Below, in pieces: positions 35,113 to 43,711 of a stretch of DNA of 64,000 nt. The notes beneath the pieces were generated by a model. The model did no database searches and was not told the origin of the DNA. It was given only the letters and a program-made list of their open reading frames with translations. Each line of letters opens with the position of its first letter. The stretch's first letter is position 1. Both the position numbers and the translations under genes were made by a program. Source of the DNA: an uncultured Clostridia bacterium (lineage in GTDB: Bacteria; Bacillota; Clostridia; TANB77; CAG-508); contig CAKOWY010000006.1 of the NCBI GenBank assembly GCA_934129895.1, positions 1 through 64,000 on the forward strand, in the 5' to 3' direction.

Positions 35113-37521
35113 ATGTTAAAAAACAATAAAGTGATACTAAAAAATTTATTTAATGTAAAAAATATAATTATATATATATTAGCACTTATGATATCAGCAG
35201 TTGGAATGGGACAAGATGTTTCACCATTAAGTATTGCAATAGTAGGAGCATGTTTATCTGGTGGAGTACCTGCTATATTGGTCGTAATTGCAGGGCTTAT
35301 AGGAAATATTATAAGTGTTGGTACTATTGGAGCATTAAACTATATATTAATAATATTAATGTTATTAATATTAATGTTTATAAAACCTCCAAAAGAAAAT
35401 GATGAATATAAAAATGAAAAATTACAAATATCAAAACATATTTTCTTTAGTGTAATAATTGTAATGGTTGTAAAGATGATTATAACAAAAATTACATTTG
35501 GAGATTTATTGTTACATATAACACTTGCAGTGTTTTCAGTGATATTTTATAAAATTTTTGTTAATTCTTTAGTTGTAATACAGGATTTTATGGAAAAAAG
35601 AGCATTTTCAATTGAAGAAGTAATTGGGGCTAGTTTGCTAATTTCAATTGCAGTTGCATCATTAGGAGATATTTCATTTTTTGGGTATTCTATTAGAAAT
35701 ATTTTAAGTGTATTTTTAGTTCTAGTATTAGGCTGGAAAAATGGTGTTTTGATTGGAACAACAGCAGGAGTGACAATTGGAGTAACTTTAGGAATAATTG
35801 TTCAAGGAGATCCTACATTTATAGCAATATATGCACTTTCTGGAATGATTGCTGGAATACTAAATAGATTTGGAAAAATTGGTGTAATAATAGGATTTTT
35901 AGTTGGAAATGGAATAATACTTTATGCTTCAAATGGAGATACTAATAATTATATTTTAGTAAAAGAGGTTTTGATTGCAGCAATAGGATTATTAGCTGTT
36001 CCAAAGTGGGTAGGTGTAAATGTAGAAGATTTAACACAAAAAGATGAATATTTACCAGCATATGCTAATAATAGATTAAATCCGAGCAGAGAGGCTGTAG
36101 ATAAATTAAATGATGTGTCTGAAACAATAAAGGATATTGCAAAAACATATGAGCCAGTTTTAAATACTACTGAAGAATTAAAAAATAAAAATAAACAGAC
36201 ATTTAAAAATGAATTATTAAATAATTTAGATGGATTAGAAGATAATATTTTATATAATGATATAGTCGATGAAAATAGTGTTATATTAGATGAGATATTT
36301 GATGAAATATTGGAAAAACAAGAATTAGATGAACAAGATATAATAAATATTTTTGCCAAACATAATAATTATATCATTACAAAAGAAAGTAATGAAACAC
36401 AAAGTGATATAGGACAAATTGTAAAAGCAATAAATTATGCATATAAAATGAGTAAGTCAGATTTTATATGGGAAGAAAAAGTAAAAACAAGTAAAAAGAA
36501 TGTACAAGCTCAACTTGATGGTGTTTCAAAAGCCATTTCAAATATTGCGGTAAAAATAGAGGAAGAAACCAAAAAGGATAATTTGTATATTGAGCAGAAG
36601 AAAAAAATTATTTCATTATTAGAGATTAAGGGAATATTAGTAGAAGAATTAAATATAGAAGAAAAAGATAATAGAACATATATAGAAATATACTTAAAAG
36701 ACAATAGTAAAATGATAGAAAATAAAGATTCAGATATTATAAAACAAGTGCTAGAAAAAGTATTAATGCAAAAATTGATGGTTAATGAATCTAAAAATCG
36801 AAAGATAAATAAAATAAAAAAGATAGCATATTGTTATATGTCTGAAGATAAGTACATATTACAAATTGGACAAAGCTCAAAAGTAAAAACAGATAGTTCT
36901 GTTTCTGGTGATAGCTGGACTCAAGTAAGATTGGGAGATGGAAAAGTTCTAATAGCAATTAGTGATGGAATGGGATCAGGTCCCAAAGCGAGAAAAAGTA
37001 GTCAGATAGCTATAAAAATGTTAGAAAGATTATTGATGTCTGGATTTGACAAAAATACTTCAATTGATCTAATAAATACAACAATAATGAATACAACTGA
37101 AGATGTATTTGCAACACTTGATATAATGATTATTGATATGTTTAATGGAAAAATTGAATTTATAAAAAATGGAGCATGTCCTACTTACGTAAAAAATAGA
37201 AAGAAAGTTCAAATTGTAAAATCATTGAGTTTGCCCGCAGGAATATTAAAAGATATTAATTTAACAGCTTATGACAAAGATATAGAAGATCAGGATATAA
37301 TTTTGATGTGTAGTGATGGAATACTTGATGCAAATATTGAATATAAAAATAAAGAGTTATGGTTGAAATATATACTAGAAGATATAGAAACCACAAATTC
37401 ACAGAAAATAGCAGACATTATATTAAATGAGGCAATTGATAATAATTACGGTGTAGCCAAAGATGATATGAGTTTAATTGTATGTAAATTGATAACAAAA
37501 AATTCACCAAAAAGTACTTGA
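35113..37521 (+). CDS. spoIIE: Stage II sporulation protein E
   Basis: SpoIIE is a membrane phosphatase of the forespore septum that dephosphorylates SpoIIAA and so releases sigma-F. The 802-residue protein has about ten hydrophobic segments in the first 300 residues, a helical regulatory linker (about 310-580) and a C-terminal PP2C-type domain with metal-binding motifs LIAISDGMGSGPKARKSSQ and IILMCSDGILDA, plus FIKNGACPTYV and KDDMSLIVCKL. Length matches the family. A weak AGGTG/AAAGG site precedes ATG 35113. This gene is the best evidence that the organism forms spores. Its stop codon lies inside the -35 box of the RNA gene that follows. Confidence 0.93.
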   Translation: MLKNNKVILKNLFNVKNIIIYILALMISAVGMGQDVSPLSIAIVGACLSGGVPAILVVIAGLIGNIISVGTIGALNYILIILMLLILMFIKPPKENDEYKNEKLQISKHIFFSVIIVMVVKMIITKITFGDLLLHITLAVFSVIFYKIFVNSLVVIQDFMEKRAFSIEEVIGASLLISIAVASLGDISFFGYSIRNILSVFLVLVLGWKNGVLIGTTAGVTIGVTLGIIVQGDPTFIAIYALSGMIAGILNRFGKIGVIIGFLVGNGIILYASNGDTNNYILVKEVLIAAIGLLAVPKWVGVNVEDLTQKDEYLPAYANNRLNPSREAVDKLNDVSETIKDIAKTYEPVLNTTEELKNKNKQTFKNELLNNLDGLEDNILYNDIVDENSVILDEIFDEILEKQELDEQDIINIFAKHNNYIITKESNETQSDIGQIVKAINYAYKMSKSDFIWEEKVKTSKKNVQAQLDGVSKAISNIAVKIEEETKKDNLYIEQKKKIISLLEIKGILVEELNIEEKDNRTYIEIYLKDNSKMIENKDSDIIKQVLEKVLMQKLMVNESKNRKINKIKKIAYCYMSEDKYILQIGQSSKVKTDSSVSGDSWTQVRLGDGKVLIAISDGMGSGPKARKSSQIAIKMLERLLMSGFDKNTSIDLINTTIMNTTEDVFATLDIMIIDMFNGKIEFIKNGACPTYVKNRKKVQIVKSLSLPAGILKDINLTAYDKDIEDQDIILMCSDGILDANIEYKNKELWLKYILEDIETTNSQKIADIILNEAIDNNYGVAKDDMSLIVCKLITKNSPKST

Positions 37522-37546
37522 AATAAATGGATAAATTTAGTATAAT
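37518..37546 (+). promoter_or_regulatory. Promoter of the OLE-type RNA
   Basis: TTGAAA, 17-base spacer, TATAAT. The -35 box overlaps the spoIIE stop codon. The RNA would start near 37553, which is where its 5' pairing strand begins. Confidence 0.75.
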
Positions 37547-37549
37547 ACA

Positions 37550-38075
37550 AACGATGGTGCATTATTCTAGTCGTGTCAGTTATTATGAGGGTGGGGCTAA
37601 AAATCCACTAAAGGGCATACATGAAGCTTCTTGCTTGTGCGCGAAATGCCAGTTTTGTGTGTTTTCAGGAAGGTAAGAAACACGGGTAATATATAATGGC
37701 ATATATAGAATCCCCTGTTTCGTTGAGGCTTAGAATCATTTAAGTAAACCTATGGTGAGTGCCAAGACACAAAATACATAGAGTAGCCTGTCTTGAGTGA
37801 GGGTATTGGGATTAAAGTAATATTTATGAAATTACACTTGCAAAAGAGACTAGTAATAATATTAGACATGTCAAGGAAAACTTCTAGAATGTTTGCTTCA
37901 GGTAAGAAGCATAGAAATCTGAGGATTAAGGTACGGATTTAAGTGGTGATCTAGTGTCTACTGCAATATGTAGATGTTCTTTTAAATGGAAACAGCTATG
38001 TAGTAATACATAGTAAAGAATAGAGAAATTCAACTAGACCTAAACCGTAAAATTTACTTAGATTTTACCATCTTA
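37550..38075 (+). ncRNA. ole: Large structured RNA, OLE (ornate large extremophilic) RNA type
   Basis: About 525 bases with no usable frame and a clearly higher G+C content than the surroundings. Several helices can be read by eye. The ends pair: GATGGT (37553-37558) with ACCATC (38067-38072), and just inside them TCTAGT (37566-37571) with ACTAGA (38033-38038). Local hairpins include GGCAT/ATGCC (37614-37650), GAAACACGGG/CCCCTGTTTC (37677-37721, one mismatch), CAAGACA/TGTCTTG (37763-37795), GCTTC/GAAGC (37895-37910) and CTATGTA/TACATAG closed by a GUAA tetraloop (37996-38013). It has its own promoter and lies 31 bases before an OapA-like gene. OLE RNA is known to be about 600 bases long and encoded next to oapA. 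The family assignment rests on size, structure and that partner, not on a covariance-model search. The stated ends are approximate. Confidence 0.85.
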
Positions 38076-38106
38076 ACCATTTTTTAGAAAACAAGAGGAA
38101 TTAAAA

Positions 38107-38640
38107 ATGAGCAAAAGTTCAAAAGAGAGTGACCACTCGAAATTTAAGTGGTTTATAGAAGTGTTTATATTAACATTTGTTTTATCAATATGTTTTTCAT
38201 ATATATCAACAAATGGAGTATCACATTTAAATTTAGTTGCTTCAATATTAATACTAATATTAGTTATAGTAGTTGGAATTGTATTTGATATTATCGGTGT
38301 TGCGGTAACAGTTGCCAATGAAGAAGAATTCCATGCAAAAGCAACAAAAAAAGTAAAAGGTGCAAAAACATCGATAAAATTAATAAAAAATGCAGCAAAA
38401 GTTGCAAATATATGTGCTGATGTAATAGGAGATATTTGTGGTGTTTTAAGTGGTGCAATAAGTGCAATGATTGCTTCAAAAATAACAGAAAGGTTTGGAG
38501 TTAATCTACAATTTGTAATTAGTGCTATGGTTGCTTCATTAACAGTTGGAGGAAAAGCATTAGGAAAAGAAATTGCAAATAAAAATTCAACACCAATAGT
38601 TCATTTTGTAGGTACATTTTTAAATAAATTTCAAAAATAA
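38107..38640 (+). CDS. oapA: OapA-like membrane protein, protein partner of OLE RNA
   Basis: A 177-residue integral membrane protein with four hydrophobic segments (about residues 16-36, 41-65, 96-118 and 134-155). From memory of the family, OapA proteins (often mislabelled CorB-like Mg/Co transporters) carry GI-FDIIG-A and KKVKGAK...LIKNA...VIGDI-G; here FDIIGVAV, KKVKGAKTSIKLIKNAAKV and DVIGDICGVLSG are seen in order. OapA binds OLE RNA and holds it at the membrane, and the complex is tied to stress tolerance and Mg2+ balance in Bacillus halodurans. AAGAGGAAT precedes ATG 38107. The gene follows the RNA directly on the same strand, the known arrangement. The usual isoprenoid-synthesis neighbours are absent. 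Confidence 0.85.
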   Translation: MSKSSKESDHSKFKWFIEVFILTFVLSICFSYISTNGVSHLNLVASILILILVIVVGIVFDIIGVAVTVANEEEFHAKATKKVKGAKTSIKLIKNAAKVANICADVIGDICGVLSGAISAMIASKITERFGVNLQFVISAMVASLTVGGKALGKEIANKNSTPIVHFVGTFLNKFQK

Positions 38641-38671
38641 AGAATAATTACAAAAGACAAGTATATATTTA

Positions 38672-38700
38672 ATAAAAGCCTTTTTAAAAAAGGCTTTTAT
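38672..38700 (+). terminator. Terminator after oapA
   Basis: ATAAAAGCCTTTTT / AAAAAGGCTTTTAT stem; it closes the OLE-oapA unit. Confidence 0.85.
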
Positions 38701-38774
38701 GATTTGTAAAATTCAAGCTTAACAAGATATAATTATATTTTGTGGCTTATTTTAGCCCTGAGAGGTGCAATAAT

Positions 38775-40088
38775 ATGATAAGAATAATTGAACTTACGAA
38801 AGATAATGAAGAAAGATATTTAGACCAAATTGTAGATTTGGAACAAATTAGTTTAGAAACGATGAAAAAGGAAGGAAGAGAAGGTCAATTATTTGACACT
38901 GGAAGAGAAGGTATATCAGAATATGTACATTCACAAGAAAATTCAGTAATTGTTGCTGTAGATGAGAATGATAAAGTAGAAGCAGTTACTTATGTAACAC
39001 AAGGTCAAAAACCATTTACATATAATGATATAACTAAATACTTTAAATATGGAGAAAAATATAGACAATATGTAAAATCTCAATATGTATCTCCAAAAGA
39101 TTATCAAAAAGATTTAAGAGCTATTTATATTATAAAAATAAAAGCTTATGAATATGCAAAAAGAAAGATTTTAAGGCAATCACAAAGAAATAATGAATCA
39201 TCTTTATATGGATATTTAAATCAAGAATTGGAACAGAATGGATATCATGAAAAGAGTGAGTTGAGAGAAAATTTAAATAAATATATGGCAGAATATATTG
39301 CTCAAAATTATGGGAAAGATATTGCGCGAAAATACGAAATGTTTTATTGGATAACATTAAAAGATATTGAAGAAGAATTTGGAACAAAAAGAGGAACAGA
39401 AAGCCCAGAAATGAGAGATTATGAAGGATTTATTGAAGAAGAGAAAGAATATGCCGAATTAATGCATAGAGGAAAATTAAAGATTTATGAAGAACCAAAT
39501 TTTGATGAAACACAATATTATACAGCGAATACTGAAAATGCAGTAGAATTAGATACATATTTAACAAATCCACATAATAGAAGTGTTGGACTTGCAAGAA
39601 TTATATTATTTAATGGAATAAAAAAACATATAGAACAATTTTTTAAAAATCCAGAAAATAAAGAAATTTTCTTATGTTCAACATTACATAGAGATAATCT
39701 ATCATCAAAATATGTATCAGAATTTTTTGGATTAACAGATAGTTTATATGTAAATCGTCGTCAAGGAAGAGACAGAGAAGTACATATATGTAGAATCCAA
39801 AGAGAAAAGGCTATAGAATATTTAGCAAATATGTATGATAAGATAGCTGTATTATATGGATATAATCCAAATAATAAGAAGATTTCAGATGCAAGAACTT
39901 TGCAGATTTTACAAGAGCAACTAAAATATGAAGAAAATGAGAAAAGAAGATTAGTAAGAGCAAAAACAATTGATGGAAAACTAAAAGGAATCAATTTTAA
40001 ATTTATACCTGAAAAAGATAGGAAAGTTGAAAACTTAAAAACAAGAATTCAACTATTAATGAGTAATCAACAAGGATTACAACAATAA
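38775..40088 (+). CDS. Putative GNAT-like acetyltransferase, function unknown
   Basis: A 437-residue soluble protein. Two parts recall the GNAT fold: an N-terminal IIELTKDNEERYLDQIVDLE with SVIVAVDENDKVEAVTYV, and a later stretch NPHNRSVGLARIILFNGIKKHIE that looks like motif A, the acetyl-CoA pyrophosphate loop (Arg-x-x-Gly-x-Ala). Between them lies an insertion of about 190 helical, charged residues, much larger than usual. The closing part (STLHRDNLSSKYVSEFFGLTD, RRQGRDREVHICRI) is well-formed. ATG 38775 follows GAGAGGTG; the GTG at 38742 has no good site. It precedes the M23 peptidase gene by 42 bases. Acetyltransferase activity is an inference. Confidence 0.65.
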   Translation: MIRIIELTKDNEERYLDQIVDLEQISLETMKKEGREGQLFDTGREGISEYVHSQENSVIVAVDENDKVEAVTYVTQGQKPFTYNDITKYFKYGEKYRQYVKSQYVSPKDYQKDLRAIYIIKIKAYEYAKRKILRQSQRNNESSLYGYLNQELEQNGYHEKSELRENLNKYMAEYIAQNYGKDIARKYEMFYWITLKDIEEEFGTKRGTESPEMRDYEGFIEEEKEYAELMHRGKLKIYEEPNFDETQYYTANTENAVELDTYLTNPHNRSVGLARIILFNGIKKHIEQFFKNPENKEIFLCSTLHRDNLSSKYVSEFFGLTDSLYVNRRQGRDREVHICRIQREKAIEYLANMYDKIAVLYGYNPNNKKISDARTLQILQEQLKYEENEKRRLVRAKTIDGKLKGINFKFIPEKDRKVENLKTRIQLLMSNQQGLQQ

Positions 40089-40130
40089 AAGAAAGGAAAT
40101 CTAGTATTAATTAGATAAAGGTAAAAACAA

Positions 40131-40730
40131 ATGAAAGATAGTAAATATATTTGGCCAATTACACCAAAATACAAAGTAGCAGAACACGACAAATGGGGAA
40201 TTAGAAAAAATCATTATGTCTTATTTAAAGAAAGAGCACATTCAGGATTTGATATAACAGCAGATATTGGAACGGAAGTACATCCAATTACATCAGGAAT
40301 AGTATTACTTGCAGAATTTGATGGAACAACAACAGAAGGATTTGATGCATTTAATGATGGATATGGAAATAAAGTTGAGATTTTAAATGATGATGGTAGA
40401 AGAGTTGTATATGGACATTTAAGAGAAATTTTAGTAAAACCTGGAGATAAAGTTACAACAACAGACATAATAGGAAAAACAGGGTCAAGTGGTGGTTCAA
40501 GAGTCCCACACTTACATTTAGAAATTAGAAAATCTAATACAGAAGAAACTGGATTAGCATATACAATAGATCCATTAGAATTATTACCAGATATTGATTT
40601 AAATAGTTTAAAAGCAGAATTTACATTAGAACCTTATGCATCACTATGGAGAAAACTTATTTCAGAAAAGCCATGGGATTTTTCTAAAGAAGATATTCCT
40701 TATGCTGATGATAAGAATTATATTAGATAA
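40131..40730 (+). CDS. M23 family (LytM-type) peptidase
   Basis: A 199-residue protein with the metallopeptidase signature of lysostaphin-type peptidoglycan endopeptidases: HSGFDI (first His and Asp zinc ligands), RVVYGHLREI, and HLHLEIR (catalytic and third-ligand His). Such enzymes cut peptide cross-bridges in peptidoglycan. Unusually, there is no signal peptide or membrane segment; the protein starts MKDSKYIWPITPKYKVAEHD. It may be released by lysis, use a non-classical route, or act on another substrate. The upstream gap (42 bases) has GAAAGGAAA but it is far from the ATG; the closer GGTAAAAACAA is weak. A shared terminator with the next, convergent gene follows. Confidence 0.9.
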   Translation: MKDSKYIWPITPKYKVAEHDKWGIRKNHYVLFKERAHSGFDITADIGTEVHPITSGIVLLAEFDGTTTEGFDAFNDGYGNKVEILNDDGRRVVYGHLREILVKPGDKVTTTDIIGKTGSSGGSRVPHLHLEIRKSNTEETGLAYTIDPLELLPDIDLNSLKAEFTLEPYASLWRKLISEKPWDFSKEDIPYADDKNYIR

Positions 40731-40772
40731 AATAAAGACTTGCTTCAAAATTGAAGTAAGTCTTTATTTTTT
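40731..40772. terminator. Bidirectional terminator
   Basis: AATAAAGACTTGCTTCAA / TTGAAGTAAGTCTTTATT, an 18-base stem with one G-U pair, followed by T-runs both ways. It serves the M23 gene and the convergent radical SAM gene. Confidence 0.9.
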
Positions 40773-41672
40773 GTTATAATATTTTCCTTGCCATAAATCT
40801 TTTTCCATTAAAGCTTTATCTAGACCGTTCATAATCCATTTCTTGTGTAAGTTCCATTCAGGGGCAACAAGTAAATCTTTTGGAGCGTCTCCAGAAATCT
40901 TGTGAATCACAATATTAGGACTGATGTGTGTAAGAATATAACATGCACATTCAAGGTAGTAATCTAATGTAATTGGAATATAAAGTCCATTCTCATATAG
41001 ATTGTATAAAACAGTATTTTTTACAACATAAGTTGAATGGATTTTTAATCCCTGTATATTATGTTGATTTATAAAGTCTACAGTATTTTTTATATCTTCA
41101 AAATTTTCGTTTGGAAGTCCAACCATTATATGTGTAACAACATCAATATTATATTTATTTAATAAATTAACTGCTTGTGTGAAATCAGAAGAATAACAAC
41201 ATTTATTGATAAAAGAAGCTGTAATGTCATTAGAAGATTGTAATCCAAGTTCTACCCAAACATAATATTTGTCTGAATAAGACTTAATTAGTTTACAAAT
41301 TTCCTCATTAATACAATCTGGTCTTGTGGAAATTGCAAGAGCAACTATTCTTTCGTCAATTAATGCAGAATTATATTTTTGTTTTAAAATATTTATTGGA
41401 GCATAGGTATTTGTAAAATTTTGAAAATAGGCAATAAATTTATTAGCTCGTAATCCTTTATAACTATTTAAATGATTAATAACTTGGTCTTGAATAGGAA
41501 TATTATTTAAATGTTCACCAGAACCACGTTCGCTACAAAATATACATCCTTTTGTACCTAATGTACCATCGCGATTTGGACAAGTAAAATTTCCGTCAAT
41601 ACAAATTTTTAATGTACGTTCTCCAAATTTCTCTTTTAAAAAATTATTTAAATGTTTATATCTTTGAATCAT
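40764..41672 (-). CDS. TIGR01212 family radical SAM protein (YhcC type)
   Basis: A 302-residue radical S-adenosylmethionine enzyme. The family pattern is present at the N terminus: MIQRYKHLNNFLKEKFGERT, then CPNRDGTLGTKGCIFC with Cys31, Cys43 and Cys46 as cluster ligands, and RGSGEH after it. WVELGLQSS, HIMVGLPNE and KIHSTYVVKNT are further conserved blocks. The substrate of the YhcC group is unknown, although RNA-modification and tetrapyrrole-related roles have been proposed for the wider class. I start it at ATG 41672: a promoter lies directly upstream, so the mRNA would be almost leaderless. An in-frame ATG at 41732 would add a false signal-like sequence and lies within or before the promoter. 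Confidence 0.9.
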   Translation of the reverse strand: MIQRYKHLNNFLKEKFGERTLKICIDGNFTCPNRDGTLGTKGCIFCSERGSGEHLNNIPIQDQVINHLNSYKGLRANKFIAYFQNFTNTYAPINILKQKYNSALIDERIVALAISTRPDCINEEICKLIKSYSDKYYVWVELGLQSSNDITASFINKCCYSSDFTQAVNLLNKYNIDVVTHIMVGLPNENFEDIKNTVDFINQHNIQGLKIHSTYVVKNTVLYNLYENGLYIPITLDYYLECACYILTHISPNIVIHKISGDAPKDLLVAPEWNLHKKWIMNGLDKALMEKDLWQGKYYNKK

Positions 41673-41681
41673 AATGATATT

Positions 41682-41710
41682 AGTATAACAGAAAAAAATG
41701 CAAATAACAA
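41682..41710 (-). promoter_or_regulatory. Promoter of the radical SAM gene, near-leaderless start
   Basis: On the minus strand: TTGTTA, 17-base spacer, TATACT. Transcription would begin only a few bases before ATG 41672, and no ribosome site is visible. Confidence 0.6.
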
Positions 41711-41793
41711 GCAAAAGCTTGCTAAATTTCAATTTTTAGGGTAAAATATACCAAGATGGAGGAGATGTTAGTTAATACTGGCATAAGAAAAAG

Positions 41794-42387
41794 ATGAAAA
41801 ATTATTATGAAATATTAGAAGTTGATAAAAATGCATCTAATGAAGTAATTGATAAGGCATATAAAACATTGGCTAAAAAATATCATCCAGACTTACAAAA
41901 GGGTACAAATAAAGAGATATATCAAAATAAGATGAAACAAATAAATGAAGCATTTGAAGTTTTATCTAATAATGATAAAAGAAAAGAATATGATAGTAGG
42001 CTAGCTCAAAATAATATATCAATAGAACAATATAATAAAGTACTGCAAGAAAATATGAGATTAAAAAATAGTTTAAATAAAATTGCAGATGATCAAAATA
42101 AAAATGAATTGGAAAGTATAGAATTTGCAAGAAAATATTATAATGAGTTAAAAAAGAAAAGCCAAGAACCAGTTAGATATACATATAAAAGAAGAATAAA
42201 TATTACAAAAGAAAAACTCAAAAAAATGGTATATGGAGTTATATATATAATTTGTTTAATTACGATTTTAGCTGTAATACCATTTACAAGGAATTTCTTT
42301 ATTAATTTATATAATGAAAATATTGTTGTTAAGACTATTGTAAATATATTTAAAAATACATTTGTAAATAGTTTCTTAAATGGATGA
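41794..42387 (+). CDS. DnaJ-domain protein with C-terminal membrane segment
   Basis: A 197-residue protein with an N-terminal J domain (residues 1-70; [12 protein letters not shown] and the HPD triad at 31-33) that stimulates the ATPase of an Hsp70 partner. There is no Gly/Phe or zinc region, so it is a type III J protein. After a helical linker (about 75-130) a membrane segment at about 149-167 ([17 protein letters not shown]) places it at the membrane with the J domain inside the cell. The start is fixed by the J-domain N terminus, though the ribosome site is weak. It overlaps the next gene by a few bases if the longer start of that gene is used. The client or Hsp70 partner is unknown. Confidence 0.9.
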   Translation: MKNYYEILEVDKNASNEVIDKAYKTLAKKYHPDLQKGTNKEIYQNKMKQINEAFEVLSNNDKRKEYDSRLAQNNISIEQYNKVLQENMRLKNSLNKIADDQNKNELESIEFARKYYNELKKKSQEPVRYTYKRRINITKEKLKKMVYGVIYIICLITILAVIPFTRNFFINLYNENIVVKTIVNIFKNTFVNSFLNG

Positions 42388-42398
42388 AAGGAAAAGAT

Positions 42399-43151
42399 AT
42401 GATCGCTTTAATAACAGGAGCATCTTCTGGAATAGGAAGAGATACTGCAATAGAATTAAGTCAAAGAGGTTATAAATTAATATTAGTTTCTCGAGATATA
42501 CAAAAACTTGAAGAATTAAAAAGTATAATAAAAACAGAATCTGAAATAGTTATTATGGATTTAACAATAGAAGAAAATTGTAAGAAATTATTTGAAAAAT
42601 ATAAAGATATAGATATATTAGTAAATAATGCTGGGTTTGGTGACTGTGGAAACTTTGATGAAACTAGTTTGGATAAAGATATAAAAATGATAAAAACTAA
42701 TATCATTGCTTATCATATATTAACAAAATTATATTTAAAAGAAATGATACAAAAAGATAGTGGAAAAATATTAAATGTTGCGTCAATCGCAGGATTTATG
42801 CCAGGACCATTAATGACAACATATTATTCAACTAAATCTTATGTAGTAAAACTTTCTGAATCTATTAGAGAAGAATTAAGAAGAAGAAAATCTAATGTAC
42901 AGATAAGCATTTTATGTCCAGGACCTGTAAATACGAATTTTAATAAAGTTGCTGATGTAGAATTTTCCTTAAAAGGATTAAGTAGTAAATATGTTGCTCA
43001 ATATGCAATAAAAAAATTATTTAAAGGAAAATTTTATATAGTTCCTGGATGGAAAATTAGACTTGCTAGAATTGGAGCTCAAGTTGCACCTTCAAGCTTT
43101 GTTGCTAAAATATCATATAATATGCAAAGGAGAAAGAAAATCGGAAAATAA
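42399..43151 (+). CDS. Short-chain dehydrogenase/reductase family protein
   Basis: A 250-residue NAD(P)-dependent oxidoreductase of the classical SDR fold. The TGASSGIGRD nucleotide loop (about residues 6-15), NNAGFGD, the catalytic Ser region (NVASIAG) and YYSTK for the Tyr-x3-Lys pair are all present. The C terminus is basic and hydrophobic, as in membrane-associated SDRs of lipid metabolism. ATG 42399 is chosen for its GAAAGGAAA site; ATG 42384 overlaps the DnaJ-like gene. The substrate is unknown: the closest general type is the YqjQ/DltE-like group, but this is recall only. Confidence 0.9.
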   Translation: MIALITGASSGIGRDTAIELSQRGYKLILVSRDIQKLEELKSIIKTESEIVIMDLTIEENCKKLFEKYKDIDILVNNAGFGDCGNFDETSLDKDIKMIKTNIIAYHILTKLYLKEMIQKDSGKILNVASIAGFMPGPLMTTYYSTKSYVVKLSESIREELRRRKSNVQISILCPGPVNTNFNKVADVEFSLKGLSSKYVAQYAIKKLFKGKFYIVPGWKIRLARIGAQVAPSSFVAKISYNMQRRKKIGK

Positions 43152-43177
43152 AGAAGTATTAAATAGGGAGTGTTAAA

Positions 43178-43711
43178 ATGGAAGAACAAGAGGAAATTAT
43201 AGAAAAAATTTTAAAATGTCATATACCAAGATGGAATGAATTACCAGAGATCGATTTATATTTAGATCAAGTTGTAAATTATTTAGAAAAATATTTAGAT
43301 TTAGTTAATTCTAATACTGAAGATAAAATTATAACTAAAACTATGATAAATAATTATGTTAAACAAGGAATAATGCCAGCTCCTGAAAAAAAGAAGTATA
43401 ATAAATCACATATAGCATACCTTATTGTAATATGTGTGTTAAAACAAGTATATAGTATAGGTGATATTGGAAAACTAATATCTGGGACAATAGAATATTT
43501 TGAAATAGGAAAAGCATACAATAGATTTTGTGCTAATTTAGAAGTTTCAATAAAAAATGTATTTTTAAGAAAAGAAATGCCACATGTAACTCAAATGACA
43601 GAAGAACAATATCTATTAAAAAACGTTGTACAAGCTGTTGCAGATAAGTTATATGTTGAAGTAAAATTTTTAAAGAAAAGTAATAATAAAATAGAAGAGA
43701 GAAAAAAATGA
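43178..43711 (+). CDS. DUF1836 domain-containing protein
   Basis: A 177-residue member of the DUF1836 family, small clostridial and bacillus proteins of unknown function that begin with a short helix set (IPRWNELPEIDLYLDQVVNYLEKYL) and contain a MerR/HTH-like core (MINNYVKQGIMPAPEKKKYNKSHIAYLIVICVLKQVYSI). The Pro-Ala-Pro and Lys-Lys-Tyr turn suggests nucleic acid binding like MerR proteins. GGGAG precedes ATG 43178. The stop overlaps the start of the pseudouridine synthase gene by four bases, so expression is coupled. Confidence 0.88.
   Translation: MEEQEEIIEKILKCHIPRWNELPEIDLYLDQVVNYLEKYLDLVNSNTEDKIITKTMINNYVKQGIMPAPEKKKYNKSHIAYLIVICVLKQVYSIGDIGKLISGTIEYFEIGKAYNRFCANLEVSIKNVFLRKEMPHVTQMTEEQYLLKNVVQAVADKLYVEVKFLKKSNNKIEERKK

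Noticed and set aside
37550..38075. tmRNA, RNase P RNA, or a group I or II intron
   Set aside because: No tag frame, no RNase P core motif that I recognise, no intron-encoded protein, and the OapA-like gene directly downstream is best explained by OLE.
41673..41732. N-terminal signal peptide for the radical SAM protein
   Set aside because: It comes only from an upstream in-frame ATG that lies before or inside the promoter; family members start at MIQRYKHLN-like sequence.
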